Below are positions 26,524-35,932 of a stretch of 64,000 nucleotides of DNA, in pieces. Below the pieces are notes generated by a model. The model saw only the letters and a list, made by a program, of their open reading frames with translations, had not been told where the DNA came from and ran no database searches. This stretch comes from a bacterium (lineage in GTDB: Bacteria > Krumholzibacteriota > Krumholzibacteriia > LZORAL124-64-63): contig JAAEQC010000164.1 of NCBI GenBank assembly GCA_024231905.1, positions 62,001 through 126,000 of the forward strand, in the 5' to 3' direction. Every line of letters begins with the position of its first letter. The first letter of the stretch is position 1. Made by a program: the position numbers and the translations under genes.

Positions 26524-28929
26524 CTACTTCAGCAGCAGCATTCTCCTGGTCAGCGCCGTGTCGGCGGCGTCCAGACGGTAGAAGTACACGCCGCTGGAGA
26601 CGGTTGCGCCCATGTGGTCGCGGCCGTTCCAGATGACGGTGTGCGAACCGGCGCCCATGATCTCGTCGCGCAACGTCTTCACGTGCTCGCCGCGGGCGTT
26701 GTAGATCCGTAGGCGGGTCCGGCCGTCCCGCGGCAGGTTGAACGAGATCTTCGTCGAAGGGTTGAAGGGGTTCGGGTTGTTCTGGGCCAGGGCGAGGCCG
26801 TCGGCGACGGGCACGTCGGACACGTCGCACGAACCCCAGGTCATGACCGGCAGGATCTGCGGGTTGCCCGCGGCGTCGAAGCCGTCCGGATCGATCCAGA
26901 AGCTGCGGTTGGACAGAATGCACTCGAAGGCGTCGTTCACCAGGAACTTGAACTCCATGAACTGGGAGTTCGAGTCCGGGAAGACGATCGAGCCGGCGTA
27001 GATCAGGTCGCCCGCCGTGTCGTCCGGGTAGACGCCGTCGTCGGCCAGGATGTTCAGCGAGGGGACCGTCCAATCGAACACCGGGACGGTGTTGCTGGGT
27101 GTGCCGGCCACCGCGACCACATCCGTGGGCGTGATGGCGGCCCACTCGGTGTGGGTGAACCGGGCCCGGAAGACGACCTCCACCGGCGCCCAGGTGGTGC
27201 CGCAGCGGTCGAAGCGGGCTACCGGCAGGGTCAGCGGGCCCAGGGCGCCGCCCACGGTGTCGTACTCGGCCTCGTTCAGGTAGACGTGGCGGTCGCCCTG
27301 GCCGAAGCACTCGTAGGTGGAGTTCAGCAGGAACTTGTAGAGCACGTTCTTGGACGCACCCACGTCGAAGCGGGCCATGCCGCTGAAGACGCCGTCGCCG
27401 GCGGTGGCGTCGGTGCCCGTGCCGTCGTCCACCAGTTCGGTGACCGAGGGGACGTCGTGGGTGAGCGGGGCGGTGTCGCCGTTGATGCTCACCGTGTCGC
27501 CCGGGGCGAAGGCGCTGGCGTTCATGTCCACGAAGAACTCCACGTCCACCGGGGTGGCCAGGAAGTTCGTCGGGTCCTCGTCGTTCCACCAGAACTCGAG
27601 GGTGTCGATGGCGCCGGTGGCCGTGGCGAGGGTGTGGACGCGGTTGCCGGCCAGGCCCTCGTAGGTCCCGCAGTTGTGCAGGAACTTCCACTGCAGATCG
27701 ACGGCGGCCGTGTCACCGGCGCAGTCGCCGGGCACCATGAACAGGCCGCTCCATTCCCAGATGTCGTCGGTGCCCGTGTCGGTCATGACGCCGGTGTCGC
27801 AGGTCTGGCTGAAGGTCAGCGGGGCCAGGTCGCCCTGGATGCTGAAGCCGTCCGGGGGCGAGCTGTTGTTCTGCAGGTAGTAGGAGAAGAGGCCGCGGAA
27901 GACGAGCTGCTTGACGATGAAGCAGAACTGATCGCCGCTGCCGGTGGCGACGGGGTTGCCGGCGGCGTCCTCCACACCGGCCACCGTCAGGTCGTACAGG
28001 CCGTCGGCGGCGGTCAGCGGGCCGGCCAGCACCAGGTGCACCACGTTCAGGTTCGAGGCGTCCCGGGTCGCCGTGGAGATGGTGACCGGCGCATCGAGCT
28101 CGTCGAGCAGGGTGTAGTTGGAGGTGGTCTCGGCCGTCGTCTGGTCCACCGGCTCGTTGAACACCACGTCGATGGCGTCGGCGATGGGGTGGGCGGTGGG
28201 GATCACGTTGTCCACCACCGGGGGATCCACGTCGCTGGCCGAGAGGACCGTGAAGTTGTGGAAGATCGTGGCGTCGCAGGGGGCGGCCGGCGCCCAGTCC
28301 GTGGCCGGGAAGGGCAGGACGACCGAGTTCTGCACCGCGTCGTTGGCCGCGAAGTCGAGGCCGCCGCGGGCGGTGTTGTCCTGGGTGATCCACACCTCGA
28401 CGCCGACCACGTCGCCGGCGCTCACGCCGAGAGTGGACAGCAGGATGCCGAACTCGCCGAAGGCCGTGTTCGTGACCCAGTTCAAGGCGCCCGGGCCCTG
28501 GGTGACGAACTCGGTCCAGGCGGAGCCGCTCCACTGGTAGCCCGCCTGCCAGTTGTTGCCCTGGTTGCAGTAGACGACGAAGTCGGGCTTGTTGACGGCG
28601 TTGGCCCAGGTGATCTGCCGCGACCAGGGGTCGGTGGTGCCGCCGTCGGCCGTGTCCACGTCGATGGCGATACCGATCTGGTTCGCCCAGCCTCCCGTGT
28701 CGAAGTCGTAGCCCACGAACAGGTTGATGGCGTTGTTGGTGATGGTGATATCACCCAGGTCGACCTCGGTGTACTGGGTGTCGCCCGAGTCGTCCTCGAC
28801 CAGGTTGGCCACGTTCCAGTCGGTCTTGACGCCGTCCACGACGATGTCCTGGGGGACCTGGGCCAAGGCGGTCCCCGCGATCAGGGCGAGAGCCAGCGCT
28901 CCGGCCAGGCGATAACAACTCATTCTCAT
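26524..28929 (-). CDS. Large secreted multidomain protein with CBM20-like modules and FlgD-type tail
   Basis: The 801-residue protein starts with a signal peptide (1-23) and an N-terminal beta-sandwich domain like those attached to amylases (VDGVKTDWNVANLVEDDSGD). A SbsA/Big_5-like Ig domain follows (IDVVFNEPVDQTTAETTSNY). Next come three beta modules whose ends read like degenerate CBM20 (WKFLHNCGTYEGLAGNR, YKFLLNSTYECFGQGDR, FKFLVNDAFECILSNR). The C-terminal 85 residues form a FlgD tail starting [20 protein letters not shown] precedes the ATG. It lies between a GH57-like enzyme and a CBM20 protein, so starch or glycogen binding is likely. No catalytic site is visible. Confidence 0.8.
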   Translation of the reverse strand: MRMSCYRLAGALALALIAGTALAQVPQDIVVDGVKTDWNVANLVEDDSGDTQYTEVDLGDITITNNAINLFVGYDFDTGGWANQIGIAIDVDTADGGTTDPWSRQITWANAVNKPDFVVYCNQGNNWQAGYQWSGSAWTEFVTQGPGALNWVTNTAFGEFGILLSTLGVSAGDVVGVEVWITQDNTARGGLDFAANDAVQNSVVLPFPATDWAPAAPCDATIFHNFTVLSASDVDPPVVDNVIPTAHPIADAIDVVFNEPVDQTTAETTSNYTLLDELDAPVTISTATRDASNLNVVHLVLAGPLTAADGLYDLTVAGVEDAAGNPVATGSGDQFCFIVKQLVFRGLFSYYLQNNSSPPDGFSIQGDLAPLTFSQTCDTGVMTDTGTDDIWEWSGLFMVPGDCAGDTAAVDLQWKFLHNCGTYEGLAGNRVHTLATATGAIDTLEFWWNDEDPTNFLATPVDVEFFVDMNASAFAPGDTVSINGDTAPLTHDVPSVTELVDDGTGTDATAGDGVFSGMARFDVGASKNVLYKFLLNSTYECFGQGDRHVYLNEAEYDTVGGALGPLTLPVARFDRCGTTWAPVEVVFRARFTHTEWAAITPTDVVAVAGTPSNTVPVFDWTVPSLNILADDGVYPDDTAGDLIYAGSIVFPDSNSQFMEFKFLVNDAFECILSNRSFWIDPDGFDAAGNPQILPVMTWGSCDVSDVPVADGLALAQNNPNPFNPSTKISFNLPRDGRTRLRIYNARGEHVKTLRDEIMGAGSHTVIWNGRDHMGATVSSGVYFYRLDAADTALTRRMLLLK

Positions 28930-28942
28930 CGTATCCTCCCGA

Positions 28943-31900
28943 TCACTTGAGAATCGCGACCTTGCACGTGACGGCCTGGCCGCCGGCGCTCAGTCGCACC
29001 AGGTAGAGTCCGGACGCCACCCGGCGCCCGACATCGTCGCGGCCCGTCCACGTCCGTCGGTGGGAGCCCGCGGGCAGGCTGCCGTTCACCAGCGTGCTGA
29101 CGCGATGGCCGCGTAGGTCGTAGATATGGAGCTGGGTTCGCAGCGGCACCGTGCCGGGCAGGTCGAAGGCGAAGGTCGTCTCGCCGGTGCCCGCGGCCAC
29201 CCGCCGCAGGGCCAGGCGCACCAGGGTGTCGTCGCCGGGAACGTCCGACACCGACAGGTCGTCGGGCAGGCCGTCGTTGTTGATGTCCACGTCCAGGGTC
29301 CACACCCGGTCGAGCACCGGCAGGGTGGCCGAGAAGTTGTCCGGGGCGCTGTCGCCGCCCAGCTCGCCGTCGGGTTCCGGGTCCCAGGTGATGGCAGCCA
29401 CCAGGCTGATCTGCGCGCCCGAGGGTACGGTTCCCTCGCCGAGTCCGTAGAGGGTGTGCCAGGGGATGGCGAGTTCACTGCCGCCGTCGTCGCCGTAGAC
29501 GTGGAAGCTGTCGTAGGCCGACTGGATCTCGCCCGAGCGGTCCTGGGTGGTGGTGGGTGAGAGCAGTTGCCAGAAGCCGTCGCCGTCAAAGGTGGACTGG
29601 TGCTGATAGCAGCCGTATTCGAAGTCGGCGGCGAAGCCCGCGGCGGTGAAGCTGGCGCCGCGCTCCCAGGCGTCGATGGCCGTCAGGTCGGTCTCGCCGT
29701 TGGCCGTGCCCGGATCCACGTCCAGGTAGAGCAGCCAGCTGTTGCCGTCCACGCGGCCCTCGACGGCCACGTAGAGGTAGATGTCGTCCCAGGTGCAGTG
29801 GAGCGCCTCGATCTCGTTGCTGCTGGTCCAGGCGCTGTCGCCGGCGTCATCGAGGTTGAAGCCCGGGGTCCAGTCGCCGGCCTCGATATGGCCGTCGACG
29901 GTGATGGCGGTGGTCACCTGGACCACCTGCACGTCGTCCACCTCGGTCACCGCCGGGGAGCCCACGCCGTTCTCGTCGTCCACGGCGCCGGCCGTGGCCA
30001 GTAGCAGGAGATTCACGGGATCGAGCGCTTCCACGGCTGCGGCGTCGGCCGCGTCGAGTTGGAAGGTGAGGGTCCAGACGACGCCCGTCTCCACGATCGA
30101 CGAGCCCAGGCCGAGGGTCACGTCGGCGGAACCGTCCCCGTTCTCGTCCAGGGCGAAGGCCGTGACGTCGGCGCTGAGGGCGTCGGCGGGCTGGTCGAAG
30201 GTCACCCGCAGGCGGTCCGTGCCCGGGATGTATTCGGCGGCCGCGGCCACCGGGCCGCGCGTGTCCACCAGGCCCGTGGCGCAGGTCCGCAGTTCGGCGA
30301 TCTCGCCCAGGCCGTCCGGGGCGGAGGTCGCACCGGCATACAGCCGCACCTGGAAGACCGCGTTGCCGAAGAGCTCATCGCCCTTCATGAGGGTGCCGGA
30401 GATCTCCTTCTGGTGGCTCGCGCCGCCGGTGCCCAGGATCCAGGCCACGGTCTGACCCGTGTTGGGGTTGCGCTGGCCCATGTAGGCCTGGTCGCCCACC
30501 CAGACCCGGTCCATCTGGGCGTTCCACACCAGGTCCACCAGCGAAGGCGAGAAGCCCGCCTGGAGCCAGTGGTCCGCCTGGCCCACGCTGTAGGCGGTGT
30601 CGAGCCAGGGCTCGCCCGTGGTCAGGCTGATCTCCTTGACGACCTCGTCGTGGAGCAGGCGGATGGTGGCCGTGGCGCCGGATGCGCTGACGATCTCCAC
30701 GCCGTAACCCAGGTGCTGGTAGTCGGGACTCACGTCGCTGAAGCCGCCCACGTGGTTGCCGTCGTTGAAATCGGCGTCGGTGCCGAACCAGTAGGCGTTG
30801 TCCACGCCGATGGCCGTATCGTTCACCAGGCCGTTCTTCGTGAAGAGCCAGGTGCAGCGGCCGCCGTTGCTCTCGAATACCGCGAAGAGGCGGTCGTTGT
30901 GCAGGACGACCTCGTCGTAGCCGTCGTTGTCCAGGTCGGCCAGGTAGGCCGCCGTGGTGGTGCCGTACTCGCCGTTGGCCCAGTGGGCGGCCTCGGCGTA
31001 GACCATGGCGTTCTTCATGTGGGCCGAGTACTTGTGCTGCCAGCCGCTGATGGCGCCGCCCAGGCCGTCGTGCCAGGCGGTCTCGTGGAGATTCGTCATC
31101 AACACGTACCAGCCCGCCTGGCTGATGGTGTTGTCGGGGGCGGCCATGAGCGCCGTGTAGGCGTCGTTCCACAGGGTGCCGTAGTTCTTGCAGTTGCCGC
31201 CCGTGCCGGCGCAGGCGCCGCCGTCGCCGCCGTTGGCGTAGGGCACGTAGCCGGCCCAGTCCGTGTACCAGCCGTTGTCGCCGCCGCCGTAGCCGTCGCC
31301 GCCACCGATCTCGTTGTAAGTGCCGGGGGTCGGGGTGAAGGTGTCGCCGTTGAAGTCGGCGTGGGACAGGGCGTCGGCGAGCTTCCAGGTGCTCAGCCAG
31401 GCGCTTTCGTCCGCGCACTTCTGCACGAACCAGTCGTAGGTCTCCCGGGCGTTGGGCGTGGCCGTGGCCCAGCCGCCCATCTCGGCCACCGCTTCCCAGT
31501 CCTCGGCCATGACCACGATGCGGAACTCGCCCAGACCGCTGCTCGCCAGGCCGGTCAGCACGTCCAGGGCCGCCTGGCCGTTACCACCGATGATGTTGCC
31601 GGTGAAGTCACGGTCCCGGGGAATGAGGCGCAGACCCGTGCCGCTGAGGGTGTGGATCTGGTGGTTGTCGTGGCCCGACAGATGCGGAGAGTCGTCCAGG
31701 ATGACGCCGTTGACGCCGTGGGACTGCCAGTTGTCGCCGATCCAGTCGCTGACGCCGCTGGAAGGATAGCCCGACGTGTTCAGCCACACGCGCTCGGGGA
31801 CCCAGGCCACCGTGGGGAAGTAGCCGTAGCGGGTGTTCACCATCTGGGTCTCGATGTTCACGGACCAGTCGTTCATGTCGTCCTGGACGAAGGGCATCAT

Positions 31901-32722
31901 GTGCTGTCCGAAGGCGGAGGTGAGCATGCCCGCCCAGCCGGCGGTGACGCCGGCGGTGAGCCAGGCGTTGAAGTCCTGGGGGTCGCCCGTGTTGGCGGAC
32001 CACTCGGCCGCAGTCATGAGGGTGCCGCTCAGGTGGAAGTTGCCGGGCACGGAGGTGGCCTCGTGGATCTGCATGGCCTCGTCGAAGCCGCTGCCCTCCA
32101 GGTCGTCGCTGCGTCCGTGGAAGACGTCGGTGTAGCCCAGGCCCTGGTTGCCGTGGAGGACCAGGGCGCAGTTGGCCAGGTAGGCCGCGGGAGCGGCGGC
32201 GGGCCACCGGACGCGCATGGTCTCGCCCGGAGCGGTCGTGATCTCGAGGGACAGGGGAGCCTGGGCCGTGGCGCCGTCCACCAAGGATCGGTCCAGGGGC
32301 AACCACAGGCCGTCCCCCCGGCGCACGGGGGCCGCAGCGCCGGCCTTGTCCGGCAGAGCGCGGTAGCCGGCATCGCGGCGTTCCAGGGTCGCGGCGCCCA
32401 GCAGGCGGCCGGCGGATTCCACGCGCAGAGCGGCGGCGGCAGCGAAGTCCTCGCGGGGGCGGCCCAGGGCGCGGGCCGTGGCGTCGTCGGAGTCCAGGGA
32501 GAGCAGACCCACCCGTAGCCAGGGGTCGCCGGCGGCGTCGCGGTACAGGGTGAGCGACAGGAGATCCTCCGCCGGGGCCAGACCGGATGTCCCGCCGACG
32601 TGGTCCACACCCAGGACGGCGACGGGGGTGGCTTCGGTCGGGGGGGCGACGGCGACGGCGGCAAGGGGCGTCACGAGGCAAACGGCGAGCAAGACAAAGG
32701 ACAGGCGGGCAGGGGACGCCAT
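28943..32722 (-). CDS. Secreted GH57-type alpha-glucan hydrolase (amylase/pullulanase-like) with FlgD-type tail
   Basis: The protein is 1259 residues with a signal peptide (1-25). GH57-like motifs are visible: LHGNQ (189-193), WVPERVW with the candidate nucleophile Glu 310, MAEDWEA with a candidate acid/base Asp 408, and HETAWH (546-551). A long beta-rich region follows. It includes a carbohydrate-binding-like domain (VDGHIEAGDWTPGFNLDDAG) and a C-terminal FlgD tail (LRTQLHIYDLRGHRVSTLVN) that lacks the PNPFNP start seen in the others. It should cut alpha-1,4 or alpha-1,6 glucans outside the cell. AAGGAGA precedes the ATG at 32722; an earlier in-frame stretch has no signal. It heads the starch operon. 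Confidence 0.82.
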   Translation of the reverse strand: MASPARLSFVLLAVCLVTPLAAVAVAPPTEATPVAVLGVDHVGGTSGLAPAEDLLSLTLYRDAAGDPWLRVGLLSLDSDDATARALGRPREDFAAAAALRVESAGRLLGAATLERRDAGYRALPDKAGAAAPVRRGDGLWLPLDRSLVDGATAQAPLSLEITTAPGETMRVRWPAAAPAAYLANCALVLHGNQGLGYTDVFHGRSDDLEGSGFDEAMQIHEATSVPGNFHLSGTLMTAAEWSANTGDPQDFNAWLTAGVTAGWAGMLTSAFGQHMMPFVQDDMNDWSVNIETQMVNTRYGYFPTVAWVPERVWLNTSGYPSSGVSDWIGDNWQSHGVNGVILDDSPHLSGHDNHQIHTLSGTGLRLIPRDRDFTGNIIGGNGQAALDVLTGLASSGLGEFRIVVMAEDWEAVAEMGGWATATPNARETYDWFVQKCADESAWLSTWKLADALSHADFNGDTFTPTPGTYNEIGGGDGYGGGDNGWYTDWAGYVPYANGGDGGACAGTGGNCKNYGTLWNDAYTALMAAPDNTISQAGWYVLMTNLHETAWHDGLGGAISGWQHKYSAHMKNAMVYAEAAHWANGEYGTTTAAYLADLDNDGYDEVVLHNDRLFAVFESNGGRCTWLFTKNGLVNDTAIGVDNAYWFGTDADFNDGNHVGGFSDVSPDYQHLGYGVEIVSASGATATIRLLHDEVVKEISLTTGEPWLDTAYSVGQADHWLQAGFSPSLVDLVWNAQMDRVWVGDQAYMGQRNPNTGQTVAWILGTGGASHQKEISGTLMKGDELFGNAVFQVRLYAGATSAPDGLGEIAELRTCATGLVDTRGPVAAAAEYIPGTDRLRVTFDQPADALSADVTAFALDENGDGSADVTLGLGSSIVETGVVWTLTFQLDAADAAAVEALDPVNLLLLATAGAVDDENGVGSPAVTEVDDVQVVQVTTAITVDGHIEAGDWTPGFNLDDAGDSAWTSSNEIEALHCTWDDIYLYVAVEGRVDGNSWLLYLDVDPGTANGETDLTAIDAWERGASFTAAGFAADFEYGCYQHQSTFDGDGFWQLLSPTTTQDRSGEIQSAYDSFHVYGDDGGSELAIPWHTLYGLGEGTVPSGAQISLVAAITWDPEPDGELGGDSAPDNFSATLPVLDRVWTLDVDINNDGLPDDLSVSDVPGDDTLVRLALRRVAAGTGETTFAFDLPGTVPLRTQLHIYDLRGHRVSTLVNGSLPAGSHRRTWTGRDDVGRRVASGLYLVRLSAGGQAVTCKVAILK

Positions 32723-33080
32723 CGTGAGGATCTCCTTGAGCTGTTCACGGGGCACGGGCACGGCAGGAGACGTCGGAGAGACGTTGCCCGGCGCGCGTGC
32801 GGATCGGACTCCACGGGTTGGCACGGAGAGCCGACGAATTTGCGATTCTATCATGATCCGTGTTTGGGAAACAAGAGGAACGGGCATCTATTAAGAAATC
32901 TTAGCAAAACGCAAGCGAGAGAGCCGTTTTGGGGCGCTGTTCATGATGGCAATGACCCGGTCTCCGCCGCCATTCCGTCAAGCAAAGGGCGCGGCGCTTG
33001 AACTCGACCGCTCAATATGGTTACGATGCGGGCGTCGTGGTGGCGACGGCCGCCGTTCAATCCGAATCGGAGGGAAGACC
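32723..33080. promoter_or_regulatory. Divergent intergenic region with candidate promoters for both sides
   Basis: This 358-base gap separates the starch operon (minus) from a beta-barrel gene (plus); no gene is seen in it. On the minus strand TAGAAT (32850-32845) with an extended TGA just upstream is a good -10, predicting a leader of about 115 bases. On the plus strand TTGAAC (32998-33003) and TACGAT (33022-33027) are 18 bases apart, predicting a 47-base leader. No clear operator repeat was found. Confidence 0.45.
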
Positions 33081-33785
33081 ATGATTCGTAAAACCATCGC
33101 CTTGACCGTAATCCTGGCCCTGCCGCTCATGGTCGTGGGGACTGTCACCGACGCCGCTGCGGGCGAGGGCTACTTCGGCTTCCAGGGGGGCCTCGTGATC
33201 GCCAATATGGGTGGCGACATGGACGATGCGGGACGGGAGCTCGCCGACGAGCTCGAGGCCGAGATCGGCGGCACCTGGACCGCCGACAAGCAGTCGCGGA
33301 CGGGTTTCACCGGCGGCCTGACCTACACGCGCATGATCAAGCCGACCATGGGGCTCCAGATCGAGGGCATGTACGCCAGCCGCGGCGTCAAGTTCGACCT
33401 GGCGACCGGCGGGGTCACCTTCGACGCCGAGCTGAAGTTCAACTACCTGGAGGTCCCCGTCCTGCTGCGCTTCGCGCCCAGCCCCGAGGCCAAGACCCAG
33501 CCCATCTTCCTGGTCGGGCCGGTGGTGGGGTTCGAGTCGGGCTCCAAGATGAAGCTCTCGGCGGGCGGCATCGACGCCGAGGATGATCTCGACGCTCTCA
33601 ATAGCGTGACCTTCGGCCTGATCGGCGCCCTCGGCCTGCGTACCCAACTCAACGAGAAGAACGCGCTGATGCTGCAGGCGCGCTACCATCTGGGCCTGTC
33701 CAACGCCATCGACGACGACGACCTCTCGAGCTCGGCCGGCGACATCATGTTCATGGCCGGCATGGAGTTCACCTTCGGGAATTAG
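33081..33785 (+). CDS. Outer-membrane beta-barrel protein (PorT-like family)
   Basis: A 234-residue protein with a signal peptide (about 1-29), then alternating beta strands of the small barrel type: GYFGFQGGLVIANMGGD, TRMIKPTMGLQIEGMYASRG and FNYLEVPVLLRFAPSP. It ends in aromatic strand IMFMAGMEFTFGN, the expected C-terminal signal for barrel insertion. The LEVPVLLRF motif is shared by PorT-type and related barrel proteins of the FCB group. Its function is unknown; a porin or assembly role is possible. GGAGGGA precedes the ATG. Confidence 0.85.
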   Translation: MIRKTIALTVILALPLMVVGTVTDAAAGEGYFGFQGGLVIANMGGDMDDAGRELADELEAEIGGTWTADKQSRTGFTGGLTYTRMIKPTMGLQIEGMYASRGVKFDLATGGVTFDAELKFNYLEVPVLLRFAPSPEAKTQPIFLVGPVVGFESGSKMKLSAGGIDAEDDLDALNSVTFGLIGALGLRTQLNEKNALMLQARYHLGLSNAIDDDDLSSSAGDIMFMAGMEFTFGN

Positions 33786-33790
33786 CGGCC

Positions 33791-34177
33791 ATGGGCCGCC
33801 TGGCCGACTTGGTGCTCGTCCTCCACGCGGGCTTCGTGGCCTTCGTGGTGGTGGGCCAGTTGCTCATCCTCGCGGGCCTGGCGCTGAAATGGCGCTGGGT
33901 CCGCGGTTTTCGTTTCCGGCTGGTGCACCTGGCGGCCATCCTCTTCGTCACCGCCCAGACCTGGGCCGGCCTGCCCTGTCCGCTGACCGCCCTCGAGAAC
34001 CGCCTCCGGGTGCAGGCCGGACAGGCCGGCTACGACGAGGGTTTCATCGCCCACCACCTGCACGGTCTGATCTTCCACGACGCTTCGCCACGCACCTTCG
34101 CCTTGGCGTACACGGGGTTCGGGTTGCTGGTGGTGTTGACGTGGGTGTTGGGGAGGCCGTCTCGGCCCGGTCGTTAG
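33791..34177 (+). CDS. DUF2784 family membrane protein
   Basis: A 128-residue protein with four predicted membrane segments. It begins LADLVLVLHAGFVAFVVVGQ and includes VTAQTWAGLPCPLTALEN, a block characteristic of DUF2784 proteins. These are widespread, uncharacterised and often located near lipid or membrane genes. It starts five bases after the barrel-protein stop, so it is probably in the same transcript. No good Shine-Dalgarno is visible, which would fit translational coupling. Confidence 0.85.
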   Translation: MGRLADLVLVLHAGFVAFVVVGQLLILAGLALKWRWVRGFRFRLVHLAAILFVTAQTWAGLPCPLTALENRLRVQAGQAGYDEGFIAHHLHGLIFHDASPRTFALAYTGFGLLVVLTWVLGRPSRPGR

Positions 34178-34332
34178 TACGGGCCATGCATTCCGCCCTC
34201 GTTCCGGGATGAATGTGGCGCCGACGGCCCCTCGCGGACCACCATCAGACCCGACGCCCCCGCCCTGCGCCCGGCCCTGATCGTGCTCGTTTCCGCCTGC
34301 CTGAACCTTCCCCCCGCCCAGGAGGATCCACC

Positions 34333-35664
34333 ATGGCCCCCGATCGGAAACGATTCGTCCTCGTCCTCGCCGCCGCCCTGGCCACGGCGGCGTTGTTGCT
34401 GGCCTTGGCCGGCCCGTCCCTGGCCTTCGATTTCACGTTCACCAACGTCACGGACCAGCCCGGCGGTCCGGGCCAGGGCGGCTTTCCGTCACTGAACCTG
34501 GTGGCGGACGTGGCCTTCGCCGTGGACGACTCCATCGTGGTGTGGGACCGGAGCGAAGGGATCTTCCACAACCTCATGCTCCTGCCCGGGGCCCCGGTCC
34601 GCGGCTGGCATCCGCGGCTGAACGACGCCGGCAACGTGGCCTTCGTGAACCCCAACGACCGCCACGTGTGGCTCTACGAGGCCGACGGCCAGGTCTTCAC
34701 CGATCTGGCCACCGTAGCGGGATTCCCCGGCACCTCAGGTTCGCACTCCCTTTACGGCGCCTTCGACCTGAACAACGGCGACAAGATCGCCCTCCACGCC
34801 GGCGACCTGAACTACGGGGACATCCACGTCTACGACCACACGGCGGGCACCTTCGTCCCGGTGACCGACCTGCCCGGCGCTCCCACCCGCGGCCGCGACT
34901 GCCGCATCAACGACGCCGACCAGGTGGCCTACAGCGGCTACCCGGACACGTACATCCATGACCTGGAGACCGGCCTGACCCGCAACATCACCGACCTGCC
35001 CGGCGGACCGGGCACCGGCCTGCCCGCGGCCATCCTCAACGACCGCGGCGACATCGCCATCTCCAGCGGCAGCGAACTGATGATCTTCACCGCGAGCGAC
35101 GAGTCCTTCCAGTACCTCTCCACTCTGCCGGACTTCCCCGCGTCTACCGCCTCGGTGGACCGCAACGATCTGGGCGACGATGGCGCCGTCAGCTTCTGGG
35201 CCGACGAGATCTACTACTACGACCCGGCCGACTCGACCTTCACCCAGCTCACCGGCCAAGGCGTCGTGCCCTACTCGGGTCACGAAAGTAAGATCAACGA
35301 CCGCCATTATGTGGTCTTCGAGGCCGGCGCGGACGTGTGGCTCGCGGCGCCGGCGCCCGTATCGGCGGTGCCGTCGGTGGCGTCGGGCGTGCGCCTCGAC
35401 CAGAACCACCCCAACCCGTTCAATCCCCAGACGCAGATCGCCTTCGAGCTGGAGCGGGACGGGACCGCGGTGCGCCTGGACATCGTCGATCTGCGGGGGC
35501 ACCGGGTGCGCACTCTCGTGGACGGTCCGCAGAGCGCGGGGCGCCATGTGGTCCTGTGGGACGGCCGGAACGCATCCGGTCGCCAGGTGGCCTCGGGCAC
35601 CTACCTCTACCGGCTGCGGGCCGCAGGAAGCGTGGTCGGACGGGCCATGCAACTGGTGCGGTAA
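34333..35664 (+). CDS. Secreted propeller-like protein with FlgD-type C-terminal tail
   Basis: The ATG at 34333 follows AGGAGG and starts a signal peptide (about 1-33). The body (about 34-350) has repeated motifs such as ITDLPGGPGTGLPAAILNDR, VTDLPGAPTRGRDCRINDAD and MLLPGAPVRGWHPRLNDAGN, suggesting a repeating propeller-like fold of about six units. The last 80 residues are a FlgD tail starting NHPNPFNPQTQIAF. There is no catalytic signature. It is probably exported to the cell surface like the other FlgD-tailed proteins. An earlier in-frame stretch upstream of 34333 is arginine-rich and was excluded. Confidence 0.8.
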   Translation: MAPDRKRFVLVLAAALATAALLLALAGPSLAFDFTFTNVTDQPGGPGQGGFPSLNLVADVAFAVDDSIVVWDRSEGIFHNLMLLPGAPVRGWHPRLNDAGNVAFVNPNDRHVWLYEADGQVFTDLATVAGFPGTSGSHSLYGAFDLNNGDKIALHAGDLNYGDIHVYDHTAGTFVPVTDLPGAPTRGRDCRINDADQVAYSGYPDTYIHDLETGLTRNITDLPGGPGTGLPAAILNDRGDIAISSGSELMIFTASDESFQYLSTLPDFPASTASVDRNDLGDDGAVSFWADEIYYYDPADSTFTQLTGQGVVPYSGHESKINDRHYVVFEAGADVWLAAPAPVSAVPSVASGVRLDQNHPNPFNPQTQIAFELERDGTAVRLDIVDLRGHRVRTLVDGPQSAGRHVVLWDGRNASGRQVASGTYLYRLRAAGSVVGRAMQLVR

Positions 35665-35680
35665 GAAGGGGAGAGGAACC

Positions 35681-35932
35681 ATGAAACCGGCCACCACCAG
35701 AATGTCCTCCAAGGGCCAGGTCGTGATCCCGCGGGCGATCCGTGACAGGCTCGGCCTGCGGCCCGGCACCCAGTTCGTCGTTGTCGGAGACGGCGATGTG
35801 GTTATCCTCAAGAGGTTGTCCCCGCCCACCCCGGACGAGTACGACGATCTCGTGAGCGAGGCGGAGCACCAGGCCGAGCGGGCGCGGCCGAGGGGGGTGG
35901 GGAGCCGTAAGGCGGGTCCGGGAGAGAGATGA
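35681..35932 (+). CDS. AbrB/MazE/SpoVT-type DNA-binding protein
   Basis: An 83-residue protein whose N-terminal half is a swapped-hairpin AbrB domain (TRMSSKGQVVIPRAIRDRLG and LRPGTQFVVVGDGDVVIL). The C-terminal half is charged and flexible. Such proteins are usually antitoxins or transition-state regulators. Here no toxin gene follows. Instead its stop overlaps the ATG of a polytopic membrane protein by four bases. GAGAGG precedes its start. It may regulate this small operon. An orphan antitoxin whose toxin was lost is the alternative. Confidence 0.85.
   Translation: MKPATTRMSSKGQVVIPRAIRDRLGLRPGTQFVVVGDGDVVILKRLSPPTPDEYDDLVSEAEHQAERARPRGVGSRKAGPGER

Noticed and set aside
27151..28950. Plus-strand open frame opposite the multidomain glucan-binding-like gene; similar ones at 30059-32518 and 3849-5219
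   Set aside because: Low-complexity GVDVVG-type translations without motif, signal or RBS. The minus-strand genes have signal peptides and recognised domains.
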